From Blumeriella jaapii (Eukaryota > Ascomycota > Leotiomycetes > Helotiales > Drepanopezizaceae), in the NCBI GenBank assembly GCA_009599575.1, contig VWND01000019.1:485803-549802 (forward strand): DNA of 64,000 nucleotides, in the 5' to 3' direction. How positions within the stretch are numbered: the first letter of the stretch is position 1; each line of letters starts with the position of its first letter. The notes beneath the pieces are model-generated. The model worked only from the letters and a program-made list of their open reading frames with translations, ran no database searches and had not been told where the DNA came from. Below are positions 48,436 through 58,346 of this stretch, in pieces. The translations under genes and the position numbers were made by a program.

Positions 48436-49322
48436 ATGGCGCCCAAAACCCGCGCCTCGCCATCCCCTCGAACGCCCAAGAAGTCTTCCTCCAAAACCTC
48501 GTCGTCCTCCTCGTCCAGCTCGTCGGGGTGCAAAACGCTCACCGTGACGGCGCTCGTCCTCGCTCTCCTGTCCGCCGTGTACTACTACCTCGACGCCCAT
48601 CTCGAGTGGTTCTACATCTTCACGCCGGCCCAGCTACACGAGCTGTCTCAGCGGGCCATCGCTGCTCATGGCAACGATACCAGGAGCGTGGTGAGCCTCA
48701 TCGTCGGCGAGCTGAGCGAGAAGTTGCCCGGGGGCTACGTGAATCTGGACGAGGAGTGGATCTTCAACAACGCTGGTGGTGCCATGGGCGCCATGTATAT
48801 CATTCACGCCAGTACGTCTCCCTCCGCCGGCGCCATGCCACGCAACACACGTCGAGATGGAAGAGCCTGGTTCCCCCTTTGATATCACGTGACTACCCAA
48901 GCCTGCTCAACTTGGTGATCTTGCGGCCTCTGGACTCGAGACTGACCGCACGCCCAGGCATCACGGAGTACCTCATCATCTTCGGCACCGCCGTCGGCAC
49001 CGAAGGCCACACGGGCCGGCACACGGCCGACGACTACTTCCACATCCTGGCCGGCACGCAGCTGGCCTACACGCCGGGCTCCTACGAGCCGGAGGTGTAT
49101 CCGCAGGGCAGCGTGCACCACCTGCGCCGCGGCACCGTCAAGCAGTACAAGATGGACGCGGCCTGCTTCGCGCTCGAGTACGCGCGCGGCTGGATCCCGC
49201 CCATGCTGGGCTTTGGCTACGCGGACACCTTCACCAGCACGCTGGACTTCCCGACCCTGTGGCGGACGAGCTGGGTTACGGGCCGGGAGATGGTGGCGAA
49301 CCTGTTGAGGGGGAAGCTGTGA
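48436..49322 (+). CDS. ERG2: Sterol C-8 isomerase (ERG2 / sigma-1 receptor family)
   Basis: Catalyses the delta-8 to delta-7 isomerisation of fecosterol to episterol in ergosterol synthesis, at the ER membrane. There are two exons, 48436-48811 and 48958-49322 (246 aa; family about 210-250). The 146-bp intron runs GTACGT...CGCCCAG with branch ACTGAC. Residues 1-35 are a Ser/Thr/Lys-rich lead, residues 36-55 are a single membrane segment (LTVTALVLALLSAVYYYL), and then the conserved family core follows: HLEWFYIFTPAQLHELS, EKLPGGYVNLDEEWIFNNAG, the join HASITEYLIIFGTAVGTEGH, then SGR-like TGRHTADDYFHIL, and Y-x-PGSYEPEVYPQGS, HHLRRGTVKQYKM, EYARGWIPPMLGFG. The acidic residues that family knowledge assigns to catalysis are retained. 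The later ATG at 48436 was chosen over 48394 because the family lead begins there. It is the target of morpholine fungicides. Confidence 0.96.
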
Positions 49323-49904
49323 GATGTGGTCGGGCATAGCGGGCAGGCTGGGGGGGGGAGTTGAGCTGAGGGCGGCGATGATGGGATGTATATGATGATG
49401 GTGCATGCTTGTGAGACCAGCAAAGTTCACCGTGGCGTGGAAGACGGCTTGCTGCATTCCGTAAAGAAAAACCCGTCACCAGCAGCCAGCATGAATCTCA
49501 AAGGCGTTTTCTACTCCCCGAGGCGAGCACTCGCCTCCACCTCCACCTCCACCGGCCCCCGTCACCCACTCGCTAACTACCAACACGTCTCTGCGCAGGA
49601 ATCCGTGCCAACCCTCGGAGTCGAGCGGAGAGCGCGACGCCTACCCCTCACTCACACACAGGCTCGAGAGCTCCCCAGGCGAGGAGCACGACGCAAGATG
49701 TTGGCGTACCGAGAAATTGCGAGCCTTCCTTCCTTCGCTTAGGCGGCCCCCGCCATGGGAAGAACAACAAGCGCGCCCATGCCGTGTGTACATCTTCGGC
49801 TTCGTGTCTGGCACGCACTGCTGCTGCTGCTGCTGGGGGGTGATACGTCGGGTCCAGAACTCGTGCTCCTGGGCGTGGTATCGGGGATGAGAGTGTGCGG
49901 TACT
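49323..49904. other. ERG2 3' flank, no gene seen
   Basis: GC-rich sequence with short CCTCCAC and CTGCTG repeats (49,541, 49,822). Open frames on both strands lack homology I can recognise. Confidence 0.45.
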
Positions 49905-50990
49905 GTAGGTCGTCATGATAGTTGATTAGAGACTGTAGTGCGAAATCGGGAAAGGGGATGCTGGGAGGAGAGAGGAAGGGGATTTTGGGGTTGTGAGGAT
50001 GTGGGATTGTGGGATTGTGTTGTGACGCTGCTGTTGGATCGTGAGAGATGGTTGGATAGGTAGGTATTATACTGTGATGTCGAGAAAGACGAGGGGTTGA
50101 TGAAAGCAGGAGATCTTGGGGATGTGAGAATGTGAGAATATGAGAATGTGTTGTAACGCTGCTGTTAGATCATGAAAGATGGTTAGAGACTATAGTGCGA
50201 AACTGAGAAAAAGGAATGCTGGGAGAACAGAGGTAGGGGATTTTGGGGATGTGAGAATATAAGAATGTATTGTAATGCTGCTGTTCAATTACGAAAGATA
50301 ATTAGAGACTGTAGTGCGAAATCGGGAAATAAGAATGCTGGGAGAAGAGAGGAAGGGGATTTTGGGGTTGTGGTAATATGAGAATGTATTGTAACGCTGC
50401 TGTTCAATTACGAAAGATGATTAGATATTGTATGGCGATACTGAAAAAAACATTGGGAAATAAAAGCAGGAAATCTTGAGAATGTGAGAATGTGTTTTAT
50501 ATTATAATAGTGCTGTTAAATCACGAAAAAGAAGTAAAAGTATATATTACCCCCCCCCCCCCCCCCCCCCCCCCCCCACCCAAGAATAATGAAAGCAACA
50601 GATTTTAAAAATATAAAAATGTGTTTTGTGTTATAACGCTGCTTTTAAATCACGATAAATAATCAGAAATTATGCTGCGAAATTGAAAACGACGTGAGGA
50701 TAACAAAGCAAAAGATTTGAAAGGTTTGAAAATGTGTTTTGTGTCATAAAGCTGCTGTTCAATCACCAAACTAAATAAATGTTTTAAACTCCCCCCCCCC
50801 CCCCCCCCCCCCCCAGGAAATTGAAAGCAAAAGAGTTGGAACATTTGAAAATGTGTTTGATATTATAACGCTGTTATTAAATCATAATAAATAATCAGAA
50901 ACCATACTGCGAAACCGAGAAAAACACTGGGAGAATTTAAGCAAAAGACTTGGAAAATCCGAGAATGTGTTTTGTGTCAACGATGCTGTC
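49905..50990. repeat. Tandem array of about nine degenerate 118-bp units with poly-C runs
   Basis: The landmark GCTGCTGTT (with variants) recurs near 50028, 50158, 50276, 50394, 50509, 50637, 50750, 50868 and 50982, a spacing of 113-133 bp. A full unit contains GATTTTGGGGATGTGAGAAT, then GCTGCTGTT, a TTAGAGACTATAGTGCGAAA block and AATGCTGGGAG. Units become more AT-rich from left to right. Poly-C runs of 28 (50550-50577) and 24 (50791-50814) sit in units 5 and 7 at the same phase. No coding potential is seen. Confidence 0.88.
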
Positions 50991-52150
50991 AAACTGCGGG
51001 ATTTGATAACCTTCTGGCGAGAACATCGCAAGCGCTCCACGTTTCCAAAATGTATGGTAAAGTTAGGAAAGCCTATTAATTATCAAGGTGCCAAACGTAG
51101 TATCATTTTGCGGAGCATCAAAAAGCAAAACAAACTTGAAAAACCGTGTTGTACTGAATGATACGTGGTTTAATTGGCGCTTGGTCGCTTGGCGCTAACA
51201 CGTCCCAATCCTGTGCACATAGCTTCTGCTTCTACCAACACATGAATACATGCTGCTAGAATCTATACACTTTTCCGACTCTATCAGAAGCCCTAATCGT
51301 GGCTGTAACTTTCTCACAAGCAGAAAATCTGTAGACCATTCTTGCGGAGCATTTCTCAGCACCTTCCGAGAAGCATAAAACCGCATTTCGCCGCCATCTG
51401 CCAGGCCTCACATGAGACCAACAAATAAAACGAAAGCTACACCCTCAGAAACGATTATCGACCGAGCTTCGAGGCCAAAATACGACGTTGTTCTCAGACG
51501 CTAGGTCCCGGCCCAACCCCCTTCCCTCCATCTCTCGCTTAGGCCACGCCAACGTCAACACACCGCCGGAAGAAGCTGCTGCACCAGACAAGCTGGGAGA
51601 GCCGCACGCGCACGCATAACGCGACCACGGCCGGGCGTGCGATCACCATTTCATCGCGGCCGGCCCAGGCGTCGGAGGACGTCTCCGTGGGCGCTGAAAC
51701 GTGGAGGCGTCGGCCGTCTCGTGTCCGAAACCCGGCCGCCGGCGCCGGGCCCGGCTCGGCTGGCTGTTCCAAACAGAGCAGGCGTCAGATCCGGCGGTTA
51801 GAGATGTCGCGTGCGACGTGAGAACAGAGGTTCAGAGGCGAGACTGGGATGTGTAGGGGAAGCCTGGGCGACGCGGCAGCCAGAGCAGAGGACGGCCAGG
51901 CACGGGAATCGCGCTTGATTGTGGTTTGGCATGCAGATATTAAAGGACGATTATTAGAGCTAGCAGAAGAAAGGCACAATGGCCGTGACGGCGCTGTGGA
52001 CAGAGATCCCTCCATCTCCAATCTCGCCCGGAAGAACAGGAGAAAAGAAATTACCGGCTTCGGGATCAACCCAAGATAGCATTCAGCGCTCAGCCCTCAT
52101 CTAGATGCCCAACCAGTCTCTGCCATGGGGCCTCCAAGCTCCGAGGAACA
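50991..52150. other. Intergenic stretch without a recognisable gene
   Basis: The region between the tandem array and the secreted-protein gene. Short open frames on both strands show no motif, no splice-joined extension and no start context I trust. Confidence 0.45.
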
Positions 52151-53536
52151 CTACTCAATTGTCGTCCCTAAGCAGAGTGTGAGCAGGTGGACTGGTGGCA
52201 GCAGAGGGAGACGAAGACGCGAGGGGACAGGCGAGTTGAGACGGAAGAGGAGAACGGGGAGGGGGCTGCGTTCTGGCTGCACACGGAGGGGAATCGGTAC
52301 TGACTTTTTCTCCTCTTTACCCTTATTCTTGACCTCCTTATCCTTCTTCTTGACCTCTTTCTCCCCTTTCTCTTTCTCCTCTTTCTCGGCCTCTTTCTCC
52401 TTTTCGTCGGCCTCTTTCTTGGCCTCTTTCTCTTTCTCCTCTTTCGCCTCTTCTTCCGCCTCTTTCTTGCCCGCATCACCCGCGTTCGCTTCCTCTTTCT
52501 CGTCCTTCTTCTTATCATCCTCCGGCTTCTTGTCACCGTTCTGGACCGCCGGTGTTGCCGGTGCCGCAGGTGCCTTTGCCTTTCCACCAGGGCCACCACC
52601 ACCAACAGTGATTCGGATACAGTCTTCCTGGGCCCCACGTTTCGCGACTGGCATCACCACCGGCTGATGGTTGGCGGCCGAAGTGATCGTGCAGATGCGG
52701 TAGAAGCCCGCGGGGAGACCGCCCTCCACGTCGGCCGAGAGCAGACCGTTCCCGTTACCCACATCGTTGATTCCCTTGAAGAAGGCGATGTCGGTTGGGT
52801 CGAGCGGAGTCTTGGGCTCAAGACCGCCTGGCAGGATTTGGATCGTGACGTGGATGTGGCCGATGACTCGACCACTTCCGTCGAGATCTTGCGGAGCAGA
52901 GTAGTAGGTCTCTTTGGGGTTGGTGAACGTGCCAGCTGCCAGCCCGATGGTTTGAACCTCGACCTTGAAGGTCTTGTCGGCCGCGACATCCTCCGAGACC
53001 TTGGGCGAGACGATGAGGCAGGAGATCATGTTGGCCGTGGATGGGATGTTGCCCATGGGGATCGGGTTGCATGAGCCTCCCTCTATCTGTTGCCCGTTCG
53101 TGATCGTTTTGCCGACACAAAAGTTGACGAAGTTGAACTCGTCGCTGCATCGCACCCGTGAGCTTAGATCTTCCTCTTCACATGGCTTGGATACTCACGT
53201 CTTGGAAGCGCTTTGGCCTGGCTCTGCGTTCGCCAGACCGTCCAACTTAGAGGCCGACTGAATAATGTTGGCGTCTATGGTTGCGGTTCCCACGCCCGCA
53301 ATCTTCTGCTCTTGGTTTTGGTTTTGGTTTTGGTTCTGGTTTTGGTTCTGGTTTTGGTTCTGATTCTGGTTTTGAAGTTTCCCTCCTTTTTGACCGAATT
53401 GTGCACCTCCAAATGCACTCGAGGAGATCTGTCGGCGAACCATTCCCAGCTGTAATGCTCCAACATCTGGAATGATGCCAGCCTCGGTTGCAAGAGCAAG
53501 GCCCGCAACGGCAATGGCGATTGGTTGGAGCAACAT
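52151..53536 (-). CDS. Secreted protein of the family often mislabelled 'ribosomal protein s17'
   Basis: Exon 1 is 53199-53536 and exon 2 is 52151-53144; the intron starts GTGAGT and ends GCGATGCAG. The start MLLQPIAIAVAGLALATEAG is a signal peptide. About residues 55-75 form a Gln-Asn repeat from a hexanucleotide array. The conserved core follows: FNFVNFCVGKTITNG, GSCNPIPMGNIPS, VSPKVSEDVAA, GTFTNPKETYYSAPQ, IGHIHVTIQ, FFKGINDVGNGNGLLSADV, LPAGFYRICT, ANHQPVVMPVAKRGAQEDC. This core is typical of a widespread ascomycete and basidiomycete extracellular protein family of unknown function; the ribosomal label is an annotation error. A Lys/Glu-rich tail of about 70 residues follows (52,310-52,530). 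The last 45 residues may be false: a GTCAGT donor at 52304 and a TTAG acceptor at 52168 would instead end the protein as EEKKDDN at 52155 (396 rather than 443 aa). Confidence 0.85.
53313..53378. repeat. Hexanucleotide repeat encoding Gln-Asn
   Basis: About ten to eleven units of TTGGTT/TTGGTTC on the plus strand, read as Gln-Asn on the minus strand within the secreted protein. Six-base units keep the frame. Confidence 0.9.
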
Positions 53537-54779
53537 GGTGATTAGGTAGGTCTGAATATCTCGGAGAAGATCGACCTGAAAAGCGTAGAAGAAGATTGGC
53601 AATCTGGGCACCCGTTGATCTACAATCGAGGAAGCCGAATATCGAATTACAGAGTGTGAAGGAGAGTGAGTGCTGAGTTCATGGCGCCAGTCCAGAAAAA
53701 CATCGAACGGATTAAAACGACATTGGGAATTGCAATGCAGCCAGAGCCAAACGAGTGGGAAGGGGGAGAAGACGCGCCAATGTCTATGTATATGATCTCC
53801 TCTCGTCCGTGGCACCAGGTCCCTGGCTACGTTGGAAGGTCTTGTTGCGCCAAGTCGCTGCAGCGATGCTTCATGTTGTCGCTCGCTTGCAAGCGAGTCG
53901 TTTCGGCCAGTCTCAAGACACGGGACGGAGGTCACACAGGCATTATCCAGGGATTGAGATGGTACATTGAATCCCCAGAAGTAAATCGAAGAAAACACAC
54001 CAGCTGCGTGACTGGGTATCCTTCGCGGCATCGAATCCAGCAGCACTGCAATGGAGCCCTGGGCCCAGGGAGGCCGCCCATGTGAATGCGAAGTCCGCGC
54101 TTACAGGGCGTCAATCGCAATCAGGGGCCACGCGTGGTGTTGGTTCACTCACTGCACTGTACATCGCGGCTGGGAATCACTAGCGCACTTTAGCCGAATG
54201 TCAACACATCAACCGTCGCAGAAAGCTTGAAGCTCAGAGACCATTCGAGCTTCGTGACCTTGAGTGCCGAGCATGAAAGGGATGCCGGAGGCAAGGTTTG
54301 GTGACACCTGGCTGCTGCTGCTTGCTTCAAAAGCGCCCATGTCGGGGCGGGACGGCCAAGAATGCTTAATTAACTCTTTCTCGGGAAAAGCTTCTCGCAA
54401 ACAAGACCGAAAAAAGGAAAAGGGCGAGAAAATCATGCAAGTCAACGTGAGGGAAGAAGACCGAAAAGCTTCCAACAGCCTCCGACGGGCAGGTCCAGTT
54501 ACTGCTAGATAGTACCCCCTGCTCTCGCCCGTGAGACCGTGACGACGCTCGCCGAAAAGGAAGACAAAAGACCCGTCAAAGCTACCCATCTGTTTACCCA
54601 TCCCGCAATCATCAACTGCACCGGAGAACGCTCCGGCGTGTCCTCCTCAGATCTCCCGCATCTATGGCACCCCACTTGCGCAGAGGAACGTCGGCGCTGA
54701 TCATCCGCTTTCTCCCCTAGATGCTTCACCTTTGTCTGGCCCGGGGCAAGCTCGCAGCATGAAGAAGCACAGAGGGCAC
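53537..54779. other. Intergenic: promoter of the secreted-protein gene and 3' side of the next gene
   Basis: Several open frames occur on both strands (for example 53666-54085 plus, 54209-54601 minus), but none shows a domain, signal peptide or joining splice sites. I see no supported gene. Confidence 0.45.
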
Positions 54780-55984
54780 CTAGCGACGCCAGCCTGCCAG
54801 TTTCTTCTCGTAAATGATCCTCTCCTGCCGGAAGTTCACGTGGATGGTCGAGTCCAGGACGGAAACGGCCAGATGCATCGTCTCGAGAGCCTTCCAAGCC
54901 CGCAGAGCTCTCGCCCGCCACGTCTTGTACTGTCCAACGCGGTGGTCGAGGAACGCTCTCGTCGGAGACCGGGCGCGGAGCCGGCGGACCAGGTTTTGGA
55001 GCTTGTAGCGAGCCTCTCCTGCTTTGAGGTAGGTCTTCCACCTGCGGCGCAGGGTGATCTCCAGCGACGCTCGATAGCGAGTGATGTCGTCGAGTTCCTA
55101 GAGAGCCGTCAGTAGTAGACTGTCGTGCCGCCCTTCCCTTCCAGAAGTACCGGGGAGCCGACCTTGAACTTCAGGGCTCCTCCGTGTCGGTCCACCGTAT
55201 AGATCTTCTTGATCTTCTCCGGGAACCACGTCGGCAGCTCTTCGAGAGGCGGGAAGCCGGGGATGGGCGCAGGCTCCGAGTCTGCGTGTTGACCATCTGC
55301 TTCATCATCGTCGGAATCGTGCGAATCGTTCGGGTCCTTTTCCGTGATGCTCTCGTCGGCCAACGCTTGTGGATGGACTTTGGGCTTGCCTGGTCTCGGT
55401 CGGGACCATGTGGCTGCTCCTTTCGTCACAACAGTCTCCTCTACGTCGCTGTCGTCCTCGAAATCACGGGGGAGTGCAGTATATCGGTCCGGTTGCAACG
55501 AAAAGGCGGGCTGAACAGTTTGGGAACTTTTGCTCGTGCTTCCTGACGATTCGAACGTTCCATCCGCTGAACTTGGGCTGGGCTGGGCTGGTTGAGTCTT
55601 GCTGTTGGCATGGACGACAGCAGGCCTGAACGCCGCGGGAGGCGATGAGTACTTGTCCACATTGCTGTTGCGTTGGGGAGCTTGATCTGCTCTCTTGTTA
55701 GCGCTCACGAGAATAGCGTAGGCTGATGGAGGAGCTCTACCGTCACGCTGTACGCGCGCAGGCTGGCTTGCTGTGATGACTGGATCCGAGATGGAGGCAG
55801 AGCAGGCAAGTTTCTCCGCAGCTTTTTTATTCTTGCGGCGCTGCCTGCGCCGTCTGTTTCTCGCCTTCTTGCGCGCGCTCGTCTGGGAGCTATCCTTTGA
55901 TCTTGGTGCTTCGTGCACTTTCTCTGCAGACTTGAGAGATGAGATCTCCCACCTCTCTGAGCCGATGGTGGAGTCGAGAGTCAT
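54780..55984 (-). CDS. Basic nuclear-type protein of unknown function, two exons
   Basis: Exon 1 is 55151-55984 and exon 2 is 54780-55097. The 53-bp intron starts GTACTT and ends CTCTCTAG with a perfect TACTGAC branch point 8 bases before the acceptor. Unspliced, the frame ends at 55109, inside the intron. Spliced, it gains 105 residues (383 aa in total). Residues about 35-60 hold a dense basic cluster (KKARNRRRRQRRKNKK), a likely nuclear-localisation or RNA-contacting segment. The middle is Ser/Pro/Gln-rich and disordered, with an acidic DSDVEE and DSHDSDDDEAD stretch. After PIPGFPPLEELPTWFPEKI the second exon is Arg/Trp-rich and looks helical (ITRYRASLEITLRRRWKTYL, then RARALRAWKALETMHL). 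I do not recognise a family. The extension is supported by the splice signals and by the change to structured composition. Confidence 0.72.
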
Positions 55985-56640
55985 GGCGAGTTGGCCTTCT
56001 TGGGGTTGCGCTGTGTTGCACGGAGCGGAGAATCAGAATGCGGGAGAGACCAAGTTGCTTTTGTAGGCGTGGTGGCGTGAGTAAATGAGAGGGAATTCCA
56101 TCGGATAGGAACTGTTTACTTTGTGTCGCTTACACGAGTCTCCGCTTCGGAAATGCTGGAGGCGGCCTAACAGCGCCGCCAGTTCGCAGAATCCGCGAAG
56201 CGGGCGACAAAGAATGCTACTCGAAGCATACAAACGCGTTTCCAAGGCAGGATAAACTCGAAGAAGTTCGCAGAGGGAAGAAAGGTTTTCAACGGCCTTG
56301 TCTCTCGGTCACATTCCATGGGTGTATGAAAATTAGGAAACCTCGCTGCTGGTTAGAGAGAACCACCGATATCCTGGATACATCCATGCAGCGATGAGCC
56401 ACTCCGTACTCAGAGTACACTACTTACATGCTCCGTGAGTGCAAAGGAAGTCTCTCAACAAGTGAAGAAGTTGCATTATCCAATCACTTTCGCTACCATC
56501 GCCACGTAAGAGACGAAGACGCAAGAAGGAATACATGCTGAAATGTTAGCAGACACCTGTTAAGTTAACATTCTCTGCAAAAAGCATTGGAGACTTCACA
56601 TTCAAAAAGAGCAATGGTCAAGTTGTGGGAATCATGGTAC
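55985..56640. other. Intergenic stretch, no gene seen
   Basis: Upstream of the basic protein gene. Only short frames without recognised motifs. Confidence 0.45.
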
Positions 56641-56667
56641 ATTGTGCACTAGAACCTCTCTGCTCCG

Positions 56668-57050
56668 CATCGAAGAAGAAATACAGGAGATGAAAACGCG
56701 AAACACATCGCTCATGAAAATGCCCATCGCGTCAGACACACGCGCCCATCATAGCTCTTGCGGCCCTCGCACCATTGAAAACCGCAACAAAGAAGAGATA
56801 CATGAGATGTAACCAAAAACCACATTGCCCATAAAGAAGCCCAGCGCGTCCATCACAGGCCATGTAGCCCTCGCAGCATCAAGTCCAACCCTTGCGCCCC
56901 TCGTACCATTGAACCAAAAAACAAAGAAGAAATCATGAGATAGAACCAAAAACCACATTGCCCATAAAGAAGCCCAGCGCGTCCATCACAGGCCATGTAG
57001 CCCTCGCAGCATCAAGTCCAACCCTTGCGCCCCTCGCACCATCGAATGCA
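56668..57050. repeat. 133-bp tandem duplication covering the 3' end of the ankyrin gene
   Basis: The block beginning AACCAAAAACCACATTGCCC occurs at 56811 and 56944 (period 133), nearly identical over about 105 bp. A third, more diverged copy lies at about 56,668-56,800. The copy at 56944 holds the last codons and stop of the ankyrin gene, so the other two are downstream decoys of that end. Confidence 0.88.
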
Positions 57051-57609
57051 GCAAAAGAAGCTCCCCGTCGTACGTATTGCCGAACAAGTTGCGGTGGGTG
57101 CGGTCGGCGCCGGCTTGGACGAGGATCCTGGCGACCTCCGGGTCGTGGAACACCGAGACGGCCATGGCGTGCATCAGGGCCGTGGTGCCGCTGAGATCGG
57201 TCGAGTCGACGGGAACCCCCAGGTCGATGGCGAGCAGGTCGATGATATCCAGGTAGAGCTCGCGCTTGTGAGGGAAGCACTGGATGAGCTGCAGCAGGTA
57301 GGTGAAGATGGGTTGTTGGCCGGGACCGTATCGTAGGGCAAGGAGCTGGCTGTGCCAGTCCTCTTGGTATCTGTTGTTCTTGAAGATCATCTTCCGGATT
57401 GCGAACTGGACTATTTTGAAGGAGGTTGCTTCGTATAGGATCCAGCCAAATTCGTCGAGGTCGCTTAGCTTGACACGTGCAAGCGAGCATTGTCTTCGGA
57501 GGTCCATGTTCTCTGCATGAATGAAGCCTTGGGTGTCTTGGGGCAGGCTCCGAGGGCCCATGTTCTCTGGCTGAGCGAAGTGTCGGGTATCTTGAGTGAG
57601 GTTCTCCAT
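56986..57609 (-). CDS. Small ankyrin-repeat protein
   Basis: Single exon, 207 aa. The N-terminal 45 residues are polar; residues about 48-130 are helical (LDEFGWILYEATSFKIVQFA, then WHSQLLAL and TYLLQLIQCF). From about 135 an ankyrin-type stretch follows: LGVPVDSTDLSGTTALMHAM, then DPEVARILVQAGADRTHRNLFGNT. These contain the GxTALMHA and ILVQAGAD signatures of one full repeat and the start of a second. Ankyrin repeats mediate protein binding; the partner is unknown. The C-terminus (MLRGLHGL) lies in a tandemly duplicated segment, so the gene end may be rearranged. An overlapping frame on the same strand stays open from 57979 but has no sensible composition. Confidence 0.72.
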   Translation of the reverse strand: MENLTQDTRHFAQPENMGPRSLPQDTQGFIHAENMDLRRQCSLARVKLSDLDEFGWILYEATSFKIVQFAIRKMIFKNNRYQEDWHSQLLALRYGPGQQPIFTYLLQLIQCFPHKRELYLDIIDLLAIDLGVPVDSTDLSGTTALMHAMAVSVFHDPEVARILVQAGADRTHRNLFGNTYDGELLLLHSMVRGAQGLDLMLRGLHGL

Positions 57610-57639
57610 TGTGTGTGGTGAGATTTGTGGTTGAAGAGT

Positions 57640-57890
57640 GAGTGATGCTCTTTGAAGAAGAGTGGTTGTTGGAGATCTTGAAGAGCGAGGGACGCTCTTT
57701 GAAGAAGAGTGGTTGTTGAAGATCTTGAGGAGTGAGAGATGCTTTTTGAAGAAGAGTGCTTGTTGGAGATCTTGAAGAGTGAGGATGCTTTTTGAAGAAG
57801 AGTGATTTTTGGAGATCTTGAAGAGTGAGGATGCTTTTTGAAGAAGAGTGATTTTTGGAGATCTTGAAGAAGAGTGATTGTTTAAGATGA
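57640..57890. repeat. Minisatellite of about 48-bp units in the ankyrin gene 5' flank
   Basis: Five or so copies of a unit containing GAAGAAGAGTG, TTTGGAGATCTTGAAGAG and TGAGGATGCTTTTT, spaced 46-50 bp. It ends about 30 bp before the ATG and so probably lies in the 5' UTR or core promoter. Confidence 0.88.
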
Positions 57891-58255
57891 AGATTTTTGT
57901 TTGAGAAGATGTTTGAGTGAAGTGGTGTTTGAATGATCAAGTCGGAAATGGGAGACAGAGGAGACTTTATAGATTCCAATTCTGCACTAAACGATCAGAT
58001 CAGCCGCCAAGATACTTATTGCCATGACGATATCCAAGTGATCGTTCTTCTCTGGCCGAAGCACAACCCCGCAGCGCTAAGAAGGTGGATGACGCTTTAA
58101 TGCATTTGGAATTTCTTTTCCCGCTCTTTCGCTCGAGCTCTAGCCTGCTCTCTCGCTAAAGAGGTTCAGAGTAGCACGTCTCTGCATTTTCGGTGGGTTC
58201 CTGGGCCTCAGACTTCCGTCTCTACTCTGCTTACGACAGACTAAACTCAACAATA
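57891..58255. other. Ankyrin gene upstream region
   Basis: No gene or clear motif was recognised in this promoter-side stretch. Confidence 0.4.
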
Positions 58256-58346
58256 TCATCATTAGTATTATCATCATGATCATTATCATCATTATCACTG
58301 TCATCATTATCACTATCATCATTATCATCATCATCATAATACCATA
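58256..58346. repeat. ATC/ATT trinucleotide microsatellite
   Basis: About 90 bp of ATCATT/ATCATC units with minor interruptions. Confidence 0.92.

Noticed and set aside
49905..50990. CRISPR-like array
   Set aside because: Repeats and intervening parts are all copies of one unit, without unique spacers, and the genome is eukaryotic.
52168..52304. Terminal intron of the secreted-protein gene as the default model
   Set aside because: The GTCAGT donor and 137-bp length are possible but not decisive, so it is given only as an alternative.
56933..57979. 348-aa minus-strand frame over the ankyrin gene
   Set aside because: The N-terminal part is the translated minisatellite and the rest is a shifted reading of the ankyrin exon; the 207-aa frame has the ankyrin motifs.
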